DNA of 64,000 nucleotides from Endomychus coccineus (taxonomy: Eukaryota > Arthropoda > Insecta > Coleoptera > Endomychidae): positions 83,052,116 to 83,116,115 of the forward strand of contig OY294068.1 of assembly GCA_958510875.1 (NCBI GenBank), given 5' to 3'. Shown piece after piece: positions 1-9,266 of this stretch. Position 1 is the first letter of the stretch, and the number at the start of each line of letters is the position of its first letter. Under the pieces are notes generated by a model that did no database searches, had not been told where the DNA came from, and worked only from the letters and a program-made list of their open reading frames with translations. The position numbers and the translations under genes are program-made.

Positions 1-2
1 GA

Positions 3-899
3 AAGAAGACGAACATAAAACCCGAGACTACAGTGGTTAATTCCAACTTCACTAAATATTTGGGAATCGATCCGGGGGTCGTTAATTATATCGGCGCGTG
101 CTATATCGATAAGGAAACTCGAACAGAAACCAATTTCGTGTTAAAATCGGCCACGTTCAAAGAACATTTTTGTAAGGAACGTGCTCGGCGACGTAAACGG
201 AAAAAAATGTCGGGAAGCTTTGAAAAACGCCTGCTTGAATATCGCGAAAGTATAAACATAGGAAAAAAATTAATTGTTTCGCCAAAGTGTGGTTCTAATT
301 TTAACTCCCATGTGGAGTACATTTTATACAGACTGAATTTCTTATCGTCCAGTCGCGAAATTTACGCTACGCGGAAATATACGCGCTTGAACTGGGACTC
401 GTACATTTCACGTCGTAAAGCAGAGGATAAGGTGGTAAATCAGTTATTGTCCGCTAAAGATGATGATGATAATTCCGTGTTGGTTTGTTTTGGAGATGGA
501 ACACTGAAAAAAAATTTCAGTTATGGCAGAAATAAAAAACCCGCCGTCGAAATGCTCAAACAAGCGTTTCATCGTCGACGCGATAAATGTCGGATTATAT
601 GTGTGGATGAATATTTGACTACACAATCTTGTTCGAAATGTTTCGGTAAAATGCCGTTACCACCGAAACACACCACCACAAATACAAACGATACGGAGCG
701 ACAACGACGTCACGATCATAGATTTCAAATTTGCCGAAAATGTAAAATCATTTGGAATCGTGACGTCAATGCTGCGCGTAACATAATTTTGGTTGGTCTG
801 GAGTTGATCGATTATCGTTGCAAAACGTCAGATGAATTTGTTCGTCTGTCGGAATTTCAAAATTATGTCTTGCATAAGGGTGAAATTCGTATCTCATGA
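3..899 (+). CDS. Fanzor (TnpB-like RNA-guided nuclease), 5' end outside the window
   Basis: C-terminal half of a Fanzor protein. The reading frame is open to the left edge, and its first codons match the middle of the full-length copy at 30196-32175, so the GTG at 33 is not the start. Visible are the RuvC-I motif GIDPGVVN, the RuvC-II motif VDEYLTT, two Cys pairs (CSKC and CRKC) of the zinc ribbon, and RuvC-III NRDVNAARNI, so the catalytic D-E-D residues are present. Fanzors are eukaryotic relatives of TnpB that cut DNA guided by an RNA transcribed from the 3' end of the element. The stop codon lies inside the repeated terminal sequence at 872-923, as in the other copy. It differs from the other copy by scattered substitutions and a two-codon shorter Asp run, so it is a distinct, apparently undamaged paralogue as far as seen. 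Confidence 0.85.
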   Translation, partial: KKTNIKPETTVVNSNFTKYLGIDPGVVNYIGACYIDKETRTETNFVLKSATFKEHFCKERARRRKRKKMSGSFEKRLLEYRESINIGKKLIVSPKCGSNFNSHVEYILYRLNFLSSSREIYATRKYTRLNWDSYISRRKAEDKVVNQLLSAKDDDDNSVLVCFGDGTLKKNFSYGRNKKPAVEMLKQAFHRRRDKCRIICVDEYLTTQSCSKCFGKMPLPPKHTTTNTNDTERQRRHDHRFQICRKCKIIWNRDVNAARNIILVGLELIDYRCKTSDEFVRLSEFQNYVLHKGEIRIS

Positions 900-923
900 C
901 AGTCACGTTGGCCGTAAATGAGG
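872..923 (+). repeat. Terminal repeat of the Fanzor element (3' end)
   Basis: This ~52-bp sequence overlaps the last eight codons and stop of the Fanzor gene. Close copies occur at 2119-2172 (inverted), 23991-24046, 30173-30222 (inverted), 32517-32568 and 39118-39173. The core shared by all is GTCATGAGATACAAATTTCA or its complement with small changes. In the best copy it forms the terminal inverted repeat next to TTAA. Confidence 0.75.
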
Positions 924-965
924 TATAAAATGTTTGATAGGTGGTGCTCGTGTGTCACTTTCAGT
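924..965 (+). promoter_or_regulatory. TATA + TCAGT early-type promoter
   Basis: TATAAAA at 924-930 is followed by the arthropod initiator TCAGT at 961-965, directly before the ATG at 970. The same arrangement precedes the intact Fanzor on the minus strand (32222-32186). This spacing is typical of early genes of insect DNA viruses transcribed by host polymerase II. Confidence 0.6.
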
Positions 966-969
966 CTAT

Positions 970-2064
970 ATGCCGTGTAAAACGTGTGGCGGTTCGGATC
1001 ACAAACGCACTACTTCGAAAAAATGTGCACATCGGAAAATCAGAAAAAAACAATTCGAAAATAGTGAACGAGTGTTGACTGTACCTATCATATGCGACGA
1101 CGACGGTGTCGAGGTGATCTCATCGGAATATATTATCGAAGAACGAATTGAGGATGATTCGTCCGTTATTCCGGTAGCTATTACTGAAAACGACGAGGAA
1201 TGTACCGAGGTGACATCATCGGATAGTTCGTCCGTTATTGACATTTTGGGTGTTTCGGACGTGGAAGATTGGTCGAGTACATATTCTGGTTCACGAGATG
1301 CGTCGATGACTGTTCGATATGGTGATTTCTTCATCGTTCACACCCGCGATAAAGTCATCGAGGATAGCTGTTGGGCTCTGACCGAGAAAAGTTGCAAGTC
1401 TCTGATCGCAAACGCTGTCTTTATTGGTATGGAATGTTTGAAACACGATTCGAATGTTATATATATCGCAGCCGCTATTCGGCGAGGAAATCTATCTACA
1501 ATTTTGCACGGCGTTCCACACAATTGGAACACCGAAAGAAAATTTCAAATTACAAACGATTTTGTATTTTTGCGAGAAATGTCGGATGATCAATTAGATC
1601 GTATTCGACAGCATGTTTTGGCCGGGGTATGGGAAGATACCAGCAAGAATGTTTCACCGATCACGGTGATTGATACTATTTGTCGTCACTGTCCGGAGCC
1701 ACCGGCGATTATCGTGGGCTGGAGTGACGATAAAAATGAAGACTTTTTCGATGGATATTTTCGATTCGTGTATGACAATAGAGGGTTGGTCTTGCTGATT
1801 ACTAACGATCGAGTAACGACGACGGTTGAGTGGTATTCATTGAAAGGGACGACTTTGAAGAATTTGGTCCGATACGAGTTATACAAGTTCCCGGTTCGTA
1901 CAATGATTTGGAGTCGTACGATCGCTACGACTGATTCCACTCGTGATTTCACGTTTGACGATTTCCACGACGCACTATGTACGAATAGGCACGAACGAGA
2001 CGAGCCATGTGAAAGTAAAAGCGTTAAATTACAGTGTATGACTAAAATTTTGATGTGTTTGTAG
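970..2064 (+). CDS. Zinc-knuckle protein sharing its N-terminus with Fanzor; function unknown
   Basis: A 364-aa protein from the ATG at 970; the frame is open 12 codons further upstream, but the TATA/TCAGT promoter and comparison with Fanzor point to 970. The first ~20 residues (C-x2-C-x4-H-x8-C, beginning MPCKTCGG) match the N-terminus of the full-length Fanzor at 30196-32175. After that the two proteins do not resemble each other. The rest is an acidic Ser/Asp-rich stretch (residues about 40-110) and a globular region with no motif I recognise and no RuvC residues. It lies between a Fanzor 3' end and an inverted copy of the same terminal repeat, so it may be cargo of the same element family or a domain-swapped relative. 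Function is not assigned. Confidence 0.75.
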   Translation: MPCKTCGGSDHKRTTSKKCAHRKIRKKQFENSERVLTVPIICDDDGVEVISSEYIIEERIEDDSSVIPVAITENDEECTEVTSSDSSSVIDILGVSDVEDWSSTYSGSRDASMTVRYGDFFIVHTRDKVIEDSCWALTEKSCKSLIANAVFIGMECLKHDSNVIYIAAAIRRGNLSTILHGVPHNWNTERKFQITNDFVFLREMSDDQLDRIRQHVLAGVWEDTSKNVSPITVIDTICRHCPEPPAIIVGWSDDKNEDFFDGYFRFVYDNRGLVLLITNDRVTTTVEWYSLKGTTLKNLVRYELYKFPVRTMIWSRTIATTDSTRDFTFDDFHDALCTNRHERDEPCESKSVKLQCMTKILMCL

Positions 2065-2118
2065 ATTTTGTGTAAAATATACTAGTATGTCACGTAATCG
2101 TTGTTCTGTATTATTTCC

Positions 2119-2285
2119 ATAACATTCATTCCCAACGTGACTGTCATGAGATACAAATTTCACCCTTATGCGATTAACAATTCCTCGAATCGTTCGATGA
2201 GGATCTCGAACGACAAAGTTTGTTCCCCATAAAATATTCCACAATTTGATTTCTCGGACGAGAACTATGTGCTAAAATAGAAACG
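2119..2285 (-). repeat. Fanzor-element terminal repeat plus hr-like sequence
   Basis: Bases 2119-2172 are an inverted copy of the terminal repeat seen at 872. Bases 2180-2285 match, in reverse complement, 32395-32510, the sequence just inside the 5' end of the intact Fanzor element. This is the 5' end of a Fanzor element whose remainder is missing. The inner part also resembles the repeat cluster at 35.7-36.9 kb. The flanking target is ATAA rather than TTAA. Bases 2286-2398 show nothing further that I recognise. Confidence 0.6.
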
Positions 2286-2398
2286 ATATCGTTTTTTGTC
2301 TTATTCCCAGAGCAATTATTACCAATCTGACTATATGGAAACAACAAGTTGTTTGTCACTCATTTTATTGATACGATAAAATTGAAATAAAACAAACA

Positions 2399-3637
2399 TC
2401 AGACAGTACAAATTTCACGATAAAATTCTAAAGTAATTATTATAACGTTGTAAAACGCAATTTTTTCGAAATCCGATCTTTCTTGAGAGTAGCGACGACG
2501 ATTCTCCTTTCGATGTATCAAATTTTCCAAGGCTCTAACGTAACACTGAATTATATCGACAAGTTCGGAAAATTCGACGTTCTGATCTAAAAAATAATAC
2601 AGCGATTGGTTGTCGTGATGTATCGCTAAAATTTTACCCAAAACATCAATAAATCGACACAGTCTCGTGAAACGTCCCAAATTATCGTGCGATGTTATTC
2701 TAACGTATCGTTCGTCGAATCCAGATACGATGTACCGCTCGAGACACACGGAGGGGACCCGATTATAATAATTCGCATTTGTCATTATGGTATAGTAGAA
2801 CAGAAATCGCGTTTCGTTCAACGTTATGCGATTGTCCGATAGAATCTTCATATGATCAATTTTTTCTGTTAGATTTACCAAAAATTCCGACGATACGAGC
2901 AATTTCATGTACGACCATCTGTAGTCGAGCGGATACGAAAAATTCACGCACAATTCGGAAGGCGGGGACGAGGGATTCATCATAAAATATACCGAAGTCC
3001 ACGAACAAAACAGCGAAGCTATTCCGATCGTCATCGTGATCCATAATAAAATTTTATAATAATTGTCGGATTGATACGAAGAAGGTGCTGCTACTGCTGC
3101 TGCTGTTGTTACTGTTGTTGCTGCTGCTGTCGCTGTAGGTCCATCGATGATAAACGCATCTGTTTCGGATGTCAAATCGATCGCGTCGGGCGAACATTCC
3201 GTTCTTAGGTAATAATTTTGCGGCGACGTAGACGAAGACGCACCATCATCGCTCTGATGACGATAATACTGGGATCGTGTCGGTTTTGTAATATTCTCAC
3301 CGTCGGTTTCGATTATTGTCGAACATTGTCCGGCATCGCAAGCCGTATAGGACGACGACGACGACGAAGACTGTACAGCACCATGTGATGTTCCTCCCGA
3401 CGTTGACAGTACATTGTCCATAGGTTCGTATATGTGATCAACGTCGACGGAAAATTTCTTCAAACGCGTTATGCTCGTCATAGGAATGTAACCGGCAAGA
3501 GTGACATCGCTGTTTGCAGAACACCGAATGTCATCTCGATTCGACGTATCGATTTCTATCGAGCAAGCTGGACTCGCACATTCGACCGGCACCGCCGGCA
3601 CTTTCGGGATCGCGTAATGACCGTCGGATTTGGCCAT
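2399..3637 (-). CDS. Putative type II membrane protein, unknown function
   Basis: A 412-aa protein from ATG 3637; a GTG seven codons upstream would also fit, but it would overlap the preceding small gene. A single hydrophobic segment at about residues 195-219 divides a Ser/Thr-, Ala- and Cys-containing N-terminal half from a C-terminal domain of about 190 residues with N-glycosylation sequons (NFS, NLT, NET, NQS). No cleavable signal peptide is visible, so a type II orientation with the glycosylated C-terminal domain outside is likely. It follows vp91 and a small membrane protein on the same strand, which suggests an envelope or occlusion-derived-virion role, but no family is recognised. Confidence 0.7.
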   Translation of the reverse strand: MAKSDGHYAIPKVPAVPVECASPACSIEIDTSNRDDIRCSANSDVTLAGYIPMTSITRLKKFSVDVDHIYEPMDNVLSTSGGTSHGAVQSSSSSSSYTACDAGQCSTIIETDGENITKPTRSQYYRHQSDDGASSSTSPQNYYLRTECSPDAIDLTSETDAFIIDGPTATAAATTVTTAAAVAAPSSYQSDNYYKILLWITMTIGIASLFCSWTSVYFMMNPSSPPSELCVNFSYPLDYRWSYMKLLVSSEFLVNLTEKIDHMKILSDNRITLNETRFLFYYTIMTNANYYNRVPSVCLERYIVSGFDERYVRITSHDNLGRFTRLCRFIDVLGKILAIHHDNQSLYYFLDQNVEFSELVDIIQCYVRALENLIHRKENRRRYSQERSDFEKIAFYNVIIITLEFYREICTV

Positions 3638-3641
3638 CGCT

Positions 3642-3833
3642 CTACAGTTTTCGCACACCGCTCGTCGATTTTTTTTCGCACTCCCGTTCCTCGTTTAATT
3701 CTACACTGCCATCTGTATTGCTATACCATGCGTACAGAATCGAAACGTTATCGACGAACGACGGTATGTTGTAGAAAAAGAAGAATAGCGAAATGAAAAT
3801 ATGTATTATAGCTCCCGTGTACGTGGTAGTCAT
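3642..3833 (-). CDS. Possible small membrane protein
   Basis: A 63-aa frame from ATG 3833 (open to 3893) with a strongly hydrophobic Phe-rich segment at about residues 7-26 and a charged C-terminus. It fills the gap between vp91 (ends 3871) and the membrane protein at 2399-3637 with no wasted space, which is the main argument for it. No DTAAG or TATA motif is seen next to it. It could be chance. Confidence 0.35.
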   Translation of the reverse strand: MTTTYTGAIIHIFISLFFFFYNIPSFVDNVSILYAWYSNTDGSVELNEERECEKKSTSGVRKL

Positions 3834-3870
3834 CGTCGTTATGAGACGGCGGTTCCTCGCTCGTGTCTTT

Positions 3871-6099
3871 TTATTGTGGTGCGAATATCGCATCTTTCAT
3901 TATCGCGCACATTTTTCCGGCGTCAGTTCGAAATCCCACCAACGAACAAGCGAATTCCACGAACGTATCGGTCTTTACTCCGATATCGTTTAGATGTTCA
4001 TTTTTCAATTCGTACCCTCCGATTCGACTTGGATGATCGTCACTTTCGTAAAACGTCCGTAAACATTCGTCTTCGTTCATTTCGACGAACGGTATCGAAC
4101 GATGTTGCGATACGATCGGTAAAGTTAACAGGTCGGTATGATACAAATGATTGGTTAGGAACGCGTCGTTACTTACGTTCGTCGCGGTCGTCGTAGGAGA
4201 AACGACGTTTTCTAGAAAGTCATCGTACGCCTCGTCGAATACGAAAACTTTATCCTTGCTTTTCCACGAGCAAGCTTGGATATTCGTCAGACCGAATACT
4301 TTCGATCTGTCGAATCGGAAATAATCCGCTTCCGTCGAAGATAAAACGCGCGGTGGTACCGTTCCGCGCGATTCCAATATCAGATCGTCGGTGAGGGACG
4401 TTGCGATGTTCTCTTCGATGTTCAGGTACAGAGAGAAACGAAGGAACGCGTACATGGATTTGTCTGCGGTGAAAGACGATATTACACGTATTTTACCCGT
4501 TTTGAATAATTCCGGCGCGTCACGAAACGTATGCAACGTTTTCTTCGACACCTTCCCACCGTCGTCTCGTGCGAAAATAAAAGAAGGTAATTCGTACTCG
4601 GCGATCAGTTCGTAGCGTTTGAGCCGTACAACGTCCATGTTCGTGCTAGCGGAAGCGTAGATTTTGGCCATGTGCGATTTATTCACGACCTCTCGTCTCG
4701 TCACAAGCGTGGGTCGTTGATCTACCAGACCTTGTCGGTCGAACGGAGTTCTCAAACCTCCGTTGCAAACGATCACATCGCCCGGGTATTCTACTAGATT
4801 TATGCGATCTCGTACGTTTTGGACGGTGATCACGACAACCGTGTCTCCCTCGCCGAAGGCTTTGCCGTTACACTCGGGGTCGCAACATCCGTCTCCGAGT
4901 TCTGTCAATTTAGCGTTAACGTATTTAACGGCGCAATCTCTCACGTAACTCCGACCGCCGATACATTCGACGTACGTTTCGCCCGAATAGATCGTTCGCA
5001 ACGACCGAGGCATGGCGAGTTTACCGTTGGACCTGTCGCGACATACGTTTTTCGATTCGCATTTCAAACTTTCGACCGAAAATGTTTCGTCTGATCCGCA
5101 AGATTTCTCCTCGTAAAATGGAAACTCGTTCGTACACTGAAAATATTTCGCTCGATCGATCGGATGTTCGATCGTGAACGCGGGATGACGCAAGCACGTT
5201 TGAGTGGTCTCGTCGACCGACAAGCATCTACCCGCACCTCCGTATATCGTGCGCTCCGGGCAGTCGTGTAAAGTGAACATGGCGTTGTCGTCGCCGTCGC
5301 AGCGACCGTATTGATTCGATCTATATTTCCATCCGATTAGACCGAACCCCGCCAAAGAACGAGACTCGGATAACGCCCTGTCGTCCGAGAATACTTGCAA
5401 TATCGTGTTGTCGGAAAACGAACCGGTGATAGGAATCGGAAACGCGGGCGTGCGGCGAATATCATCACCCGCTTCGCATATATTCACGGGGAATAATTGT
5501 TCGTTGTCTGTGGGGTCGAATCGGTGCGGCAATTTTATCGTTATCGATTTATCTAGCCATTCTACGTGGACATTTTCGAGCGTGGCCGATACTTTGAAAT
5601 TTTCCTCCTGTCCGATCGATCTAACGACGTCGAACGTACCTCGATCGAATCGAAACATATATTTTACGTTGAATTTTTTCCGTAGCGACCTAGACAACGA
5701 CAAACGCGATCGCGTCAACGGTAAGTCAACGTATTTGTACGGTCTGATTTGAACGGTACTATCGTTATCGAGAAAACTCAATTCATATACAGGTATTCTC
5801 AATGGTGGTGGTTGTGGTGGTGGTGGTGGTGGTGAAGACGAAGGAGAAGAACGAGAAACAGGGTCTGAGTGATCGGGAAGAACGACTGGAATGTACGGGA
5901 AATAAAGTTTTGACGAGCCTTTTAAAGACGGTCGTCGTCGTCGTAGATAGTGACAATAATTGATGATCGCTAATTTCGTTTGCCGGTCTGCGACGATCAC
6001 GTCAAAATCTGGAGGCCGCTCGTCTAACGTAGATTTATTTGTAACGATCGACAAGATTAAAAACAACAAAGAACATAGTATCACGATTAATACGAGCAT
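3871..6099 (-). CDS. vp91: VP91 / PIF-8, per os infectivity complex and capsid protein
   Basis: A 742-aa protein with an N-terminal hydrophobic anchor (residues 2-20), a proline-rich spacer (about 85-100) and a cysteine-spaced chitin-binding type 2 (CBM14-like) domain at about residues 290-350, including the pattern H-P-x-D-R-A-K-Y-F-Q-C and a following E-x2-C. Further cysteines run to about residue 420. This layout and length match VP91 (P95, PIF-8), a core gene of baculoviruses and nudiviruses that is part of the entry complex on occlusion-derived virions and is also found with capsids. The start ATG is the left arm of the palindrome at 6097-6113, giving GTAAG immediately before the ATG. 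The frame is undamaged. Confidence 0.8.
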   Translation of the reverse strand: MLVLIVILCSLLFLILSIVTNKSTLDERPPDFDVIVADRQTKLAIINYCHYLRRRRPSLKGSSKLYFPYIPVVLPDHSDPVSRSSPSSSPPPPPPQPPPLRIPVYELSFLDNDSTVQIRPYKYVDLPLTRSRLSLSRSLRKKFNVKYMFRFDRGTFDVVRSIGQEENFKVSATLENVHVEWLDKSITIKLPHRFDPTDNEQLFPVNICEAGDDIRRTPAFPIPITGSFSDNTILQVFSDDRALSESRSLAGFGLIGWKYRSNQYGRCDGDDNAMFTLHDCPERTIYGGAGRCLSVDETTQTCLRHPAFTIEHPIDRAKYFQCTNEFPFYEEKSCGSDETFSVESLKCESKNVCRDRSNGKLAMPRSLRTIYSGETYVECIGGRSYVRDCAVKYVNAKLTELGDGCCDPECNGKAFGEGDTVVVITVQNVRDRINLVEYPGDVIVCNGGLRTPFDRQGLVDQRPTLVTRREVVNKSHMAKIYASASTNMDVVRLKRYELIAEYELPSFIFARDDGGKVSKKTLHTFRDAPELFKTGKIRVISSFTADKSMYAFLRFSLYLNIEENIATSLTDDLILESRGTVPPRVLSSTEADYFRFDRSKVFGLTNIQACSWKSKDKVFVFDEAYDDFLENVVSPTTTATNVSNDAFLTNHLYHTDLLTLPIVSQHRSIPFVEMNEDECLRTFYESDDHPSRIGGYELKNEHLNDIGVKTDTFVEFACSLVGFRTDAGKMCAIMKDAIFAPQ

Positions 6100-6113
6100 C
6101 TTACAGTAAGATG
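6097..6113. promoter_or_regulatory. Palindromic divergent DTAAG late promoter
   Basis: CATCTTACAGTAAGATG is a perfect 17-bp palindrome centred on 6105. It contains both the minus-strand ATG of vp91 and the plus-strand ATG of the 6111 gene, each directly preceded by GTAAG. One short sequence therefore supplies a baculovirus-type late start motif in both directions. Confidence 0.7.
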
Positions 6114-7100
6114 GAATCCACGTTGGAAAAACACGTTACGCTGTATACGGAAAAATCGAACGTGGTGATCAAGGCTCGAATATTCCACGATACGTTCGAA
6201 AATATCGATTGGACGACGATACTTATCGTTACCGATCAGATAATTTTTTCAATAGATCGACAGTGGTACGCGTACGAAACGTGGTATTACGATAATACCG
6301 TTTCTTCTTCTTCTTCTTCTTCTTCTTTCTCTTCTGATCATCCTTCGACGGACGAAGTCGATATGAACGGATCGAATTATACATCGATACGATTGAACAG
6401 AATCGAACTGGACGGTGTCGATCAACAACAACAACGTAACCTCCTTGCCGATGACCATACCCGTCACCTACCACATTTCACGCTGGTCGTTTTGGGGTCG
6501 AGAAATGAACGTCGTCGCTCTTCATCGGCACCACCGCCTTCCATCGTCCTGACTAACGAACAGTTATTCTACGATACGACGAGTAATTTCCATAATAACG
6601 TCAGACCCGTACACTATATCGATGTCGTCGTCGAAGGTTTTCCGGAACCTTCGTACGTCAACAGCGAGCGAAGTATTCGATTGTTATCGTACGGCTTATT
6701 GCGTTGTTTCAACTCCGAAAACGCCGTCGTCGATAATAGCCATCCGTACAAATTCGGTACCAGATTGTTGATAAATTTTCACCAGTTGGAAGTTATTTTT
6801 GCGTTATTCGAAAATTCGATTTCTAATATATTGACGGCCAACGTTAGATGTCACGCCGATTATCGTCGTCATCATCTTCCCGGTTGTACGGTTATATTCG
6901 TAGAAAAAAAACGACCTATATTATTTTATCAATTTATTTGTGTCGATAGAATAACGAACGATACACAAATACCTATGGACGAAGAAACTTCACGTTCTAA
7001 ACGACGAAGAAGCGGTTCGGATAAGCCGAACGAAAACGACGATAATAACGATATCAAACGTAGAAGGCGCAGAGAACCGTCTTATCCGTTTTCCGTATAG
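6111..7100 (+). CDS. Unknown protein between vp91 and lef-4
   Basis: A 329-aa protein starting immediately after GTAAG. The N-terminal ~65 residues look globular, followed by a poly-Ser run (about residues 65-76), a Gln run, a further folded region (about 130-295) and a basic, Asp/Asn-rich C-terminus with an SKRRR-type nuclear-localisation-like cluster. No transmembrane segment is visible. It is head-to-head with vp91 and upstream of lef-4 on the same strand, so co-transcription with lef-4 is possible; lef-4 has no obvious motif of its own. I do not recognise the family. Confidence 0.7.
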   Translation: MESTLEKHVTLYTEKSNVVIKARIFHDTFENIDWTTILIVTDQIIFSIDRQWYAYETWYYDNTVSSSSSSSSFSSDHPSTDEVDMNGSNYTSIRLNRIELDGVDQQQQRNLLADDHTRHLPHFTLVVLGSRNERRRSSSAPPPSIVLTNEQLFYDTTSNFHNNVRPVHYIDVVVEGFPEPSYVNSERSIRLLSYGLLRCFNSENAVVDNSHPYKFGTRLLINFHQLEVIFALFENSISNILTANVRCHADYRRHHLPGCTVIFVEKKRPILFYQFICVDRITNDTQIPMDEETSRSKRRRSGSDKPNENDDNNDIKRRRRREPSYPFSV

Positions 7101-7244
7101 TCTCCCTCTAACCTACGTTCATACAACACCGTCACCGCCAACGGGACAACAACCACCACCACCACCACCACCATCATACCGTTATCACGGTAGTTCCGTT
7201 AGCGATTATTTCGACGTGGACCGGAGAGGGAAGAAAGTGGCTAC

Positions 7245-9266
7245 ATGCAGCAACTCGAAGAAGAGAAAGAACTTACGGTCACGTTACTGATGGACGTTAA
7301 AAGTTTCTACGATACCGGTCAATTCGTACTGGATAAATACGGCGACGACAAAACGTGGTGTTACGAAACCAACATCAGATATAGCGGAAAGGCGACGACG
7401 CGATTGGACGAGATCAAAAGATATGTCGAAGAAAGCGATTATGGCATTCGTACGGATCGCGACGACGATTACGATCGATTTCAAGGGATGTATCGTGTCA
7501 TCGTTAAAGATGTTCAACCTATACCCTACGCAGATATAGAGAAATTAATCGATCCGTTACACGACGATATGCTCAACGATGCGAACATCAAACGATTAGT
7601 ATCGTCGTCGTCGTCGTCCGCAACATTTAACGATAAATTCTCGTTCCAAAGGAAACGAACGATGTCCAGATCGTCGACGATAGTGCCGTTCACGTTAGAC
7701 GAACGAACGGAGATATTGGTGGAATGTACGTGGAAACGTAGCTACGAAGAAAGTCTCACTTACGAAGAGTTCAAACGGACCGTGCTGGATAATTCGAACG
7801 ATACCGACGGTTCGTTCATACCGATTTTCGGTCAGTCACGAATATGTCTGAGAAATTTCCCCGATAAAAGGGTACGTTTTTCGATCGGTAAAGGTTACAG
7901 TTTCGGTGGAACGCAGCAAGGACGAAGACCCATGGACGAGTTTTACTATTTGGAATTCGAGAAAGAATTCGACAGTAAGCTATGTCACGATAAGTCGATG
8001 TCGTCCGCAACGATAAGAGCGTTCGTCGACGACGTACTCGCTCTGATACCCGTACCGTTGCTACGTGAAATCGTGGTGGGTGCCAAGCGTATTTGTATCG
8101 GCGATGAAAAGCGTATCGGTGAACTGATGCAAGATTACGCGCGAAATTTCACCCACGAATACGGCAAGTTCATGTCGAAAGTACGATTCGACGCACGCTC
8201 GAACATGACCAACGTTTTCGTAGCTCCCAAATGGAACGGTATACGTGGCACCGGCGTATGGGAAAATGACAAAATCGTCGTGCGTACCGTGAAGGCGTTG
8301 CGAGAATTCGATTTGCCGTCGTACTGCTTACAACGATTGATAGTGCAAGTGGAGATGTTTTCGAACGACGCCGACGACGACGACGACGACGATGCCACGA
8401 CGAGCGGTATGAACGACATCAGCCAAGATCATATCGTAGTGACGGAAATATACGGCGTATCTTTATACGGTAAAAATCAATTACACGGATTCGCGTTCGA
8501 TTCGAGCGATCCCAACACGAAGAGTCAGCCGTACGCCGAAACGGACACCATCACGAGAATCGCACGAACTTTTCACGAAATCGATCCGATATATTCACTA
8601 GAATTGATCTCGAAATTTCACAAGCACGACGATAAGCATTTCACCTATTATCATTACGATTATCCGCTACACTTGTTCGACGATTATTTTTTCTATTCGA
8701 AACGGAACGCAACGCGACACGACGAACAAATTGCTCGTTCGTCGGAACGGACGGACGGTAAATTGGCGATAGTTATATTCGGCGACGGAACGAAAAGTTT
8801 ATACGTAAAATTGAAATTGTATCAAACGATCGAATTGATTTACGACTTGTGCAAATCGACGTTAACCAGCTACGAAAAGAACTTTGATTTCCTCGCCCGC
8901 GATCTAACGATACGCGATTTCGATGCTAATAAACTGCGATGGTATTCGACCGGCCTGGACTCCAACATCGTCCTGATCGAATTCGTCATACGAAAAAAAC
9001 AGCACGTATCCGACAACCCGAAGTACACTACCACTACCACCAATCGTACCGCTATCGATAGTACCACCACGACTGCTCCCGTCGTCGTTTCGAATAACGT
9101 AAAAGGAAAAGGAGGAGGAGAAGAAGAAGAAGAAGAAGAAGATATCGAAGAATTATTGTTTTTATTGCGACACGTAGAACTAGTACAATATAAAATTAGA
9201 TATGACAAATTCGAAGCAGATAATAATGGTAAAATCAAAGCTATATTACGTAATCACATATTGTGA
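7245..9266 (+). CDS. lef-4: LEF-4, mRNA-capping subunit of viral RNA polymerase
   Basis: A 673-aa protein. The C-terminal half has the nucleotidyltransferase active-site motif K-W-N-G at K329, in APKWNGIRG, with downstream strands like motif III (QVEMF) and V-V-T-E-I-Y. The N-terminal half contains FYYLEFEKEF (about residues 233-242), the E-x-E metal-binding strand expected of the tunnel-type RNA triphosphatase. LEF-4 caps late viral mRNAs as part of the LEF-4/LEF-8/LEF-9/P47 polymerase, which reads DTAAG promoters. An Asp run (about 377-383) and a Glu run near the C-terminus are insertions typical of this window. It overlaps the 3' end of the convergent gene 9246-9617 by 21 bp. Bases 7101-7244 hold only a CAC/ACC repeat. 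Confidence 0.85.
   Translation: MQQLEEEKELTVTLLMDVKSFYDTGQFVLDKYGDDKTWCYETNIRYSGKATTRLDEIKRYVEESDYGIRTDRDDDYDRFQGMYRVIVKDVQPIPYADIEKLIDPLHDDMLNDANIKRLVSSSSSSATFNDKFSFQRKRTMSRSSTIVPFTLDERTEILVECTWKRSYEESLTYEEFKRTVLDNSNDTDGSFIPIFGQSRICLRNFPDKRVRFSIGKGYSFGGTQQGRRPMDEFYYLEFEKEFDSKLCHDKSMSSATIRAFVDDVLALIPVPLLREIVVGAKRICIGDEKRIGELMQDYARNFTHEYGKFMSKVRFDARSNMTNVFVAPKWNGIRGTGVWENDKIVVRTVKALREFDLPSYCLQRLIVQVEMFSNDADDDDDDDATTSGMNDISQDHIVVTEIYGVSLYGKNQLHGFAFDSSDPNTKSQPYAETDTITRIARTFHEIDPIYSLELISKFHKHDDKHFTYYHYDYPLHLFDDYFFYSKRNATRHDEQIARSSERTDGKLAIVIFGDGTKSLYVKLKLYQTIELIYDLCKSTLTSYEKNFDFLARDLTIRDFDANKLRWYSTGLDSNIVLIEFVIRKKQHVSDNPKYTTTTTNRTAIDSTTTTAPVVVSNNVKGKGGGEEEEEEEDIEELLFLLRHVELVQYKIRYDKFEADNNGKIKAILRNHIL

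Noticed and set aside
33..899. GTG at 33 as start of a complete 288-aa protein
   Set aside because: Bases 3-32 continue in frame and match the linker before RuvC-I in the full-length Fanzor, so this is the 3' part of a gene cut by the window edge.
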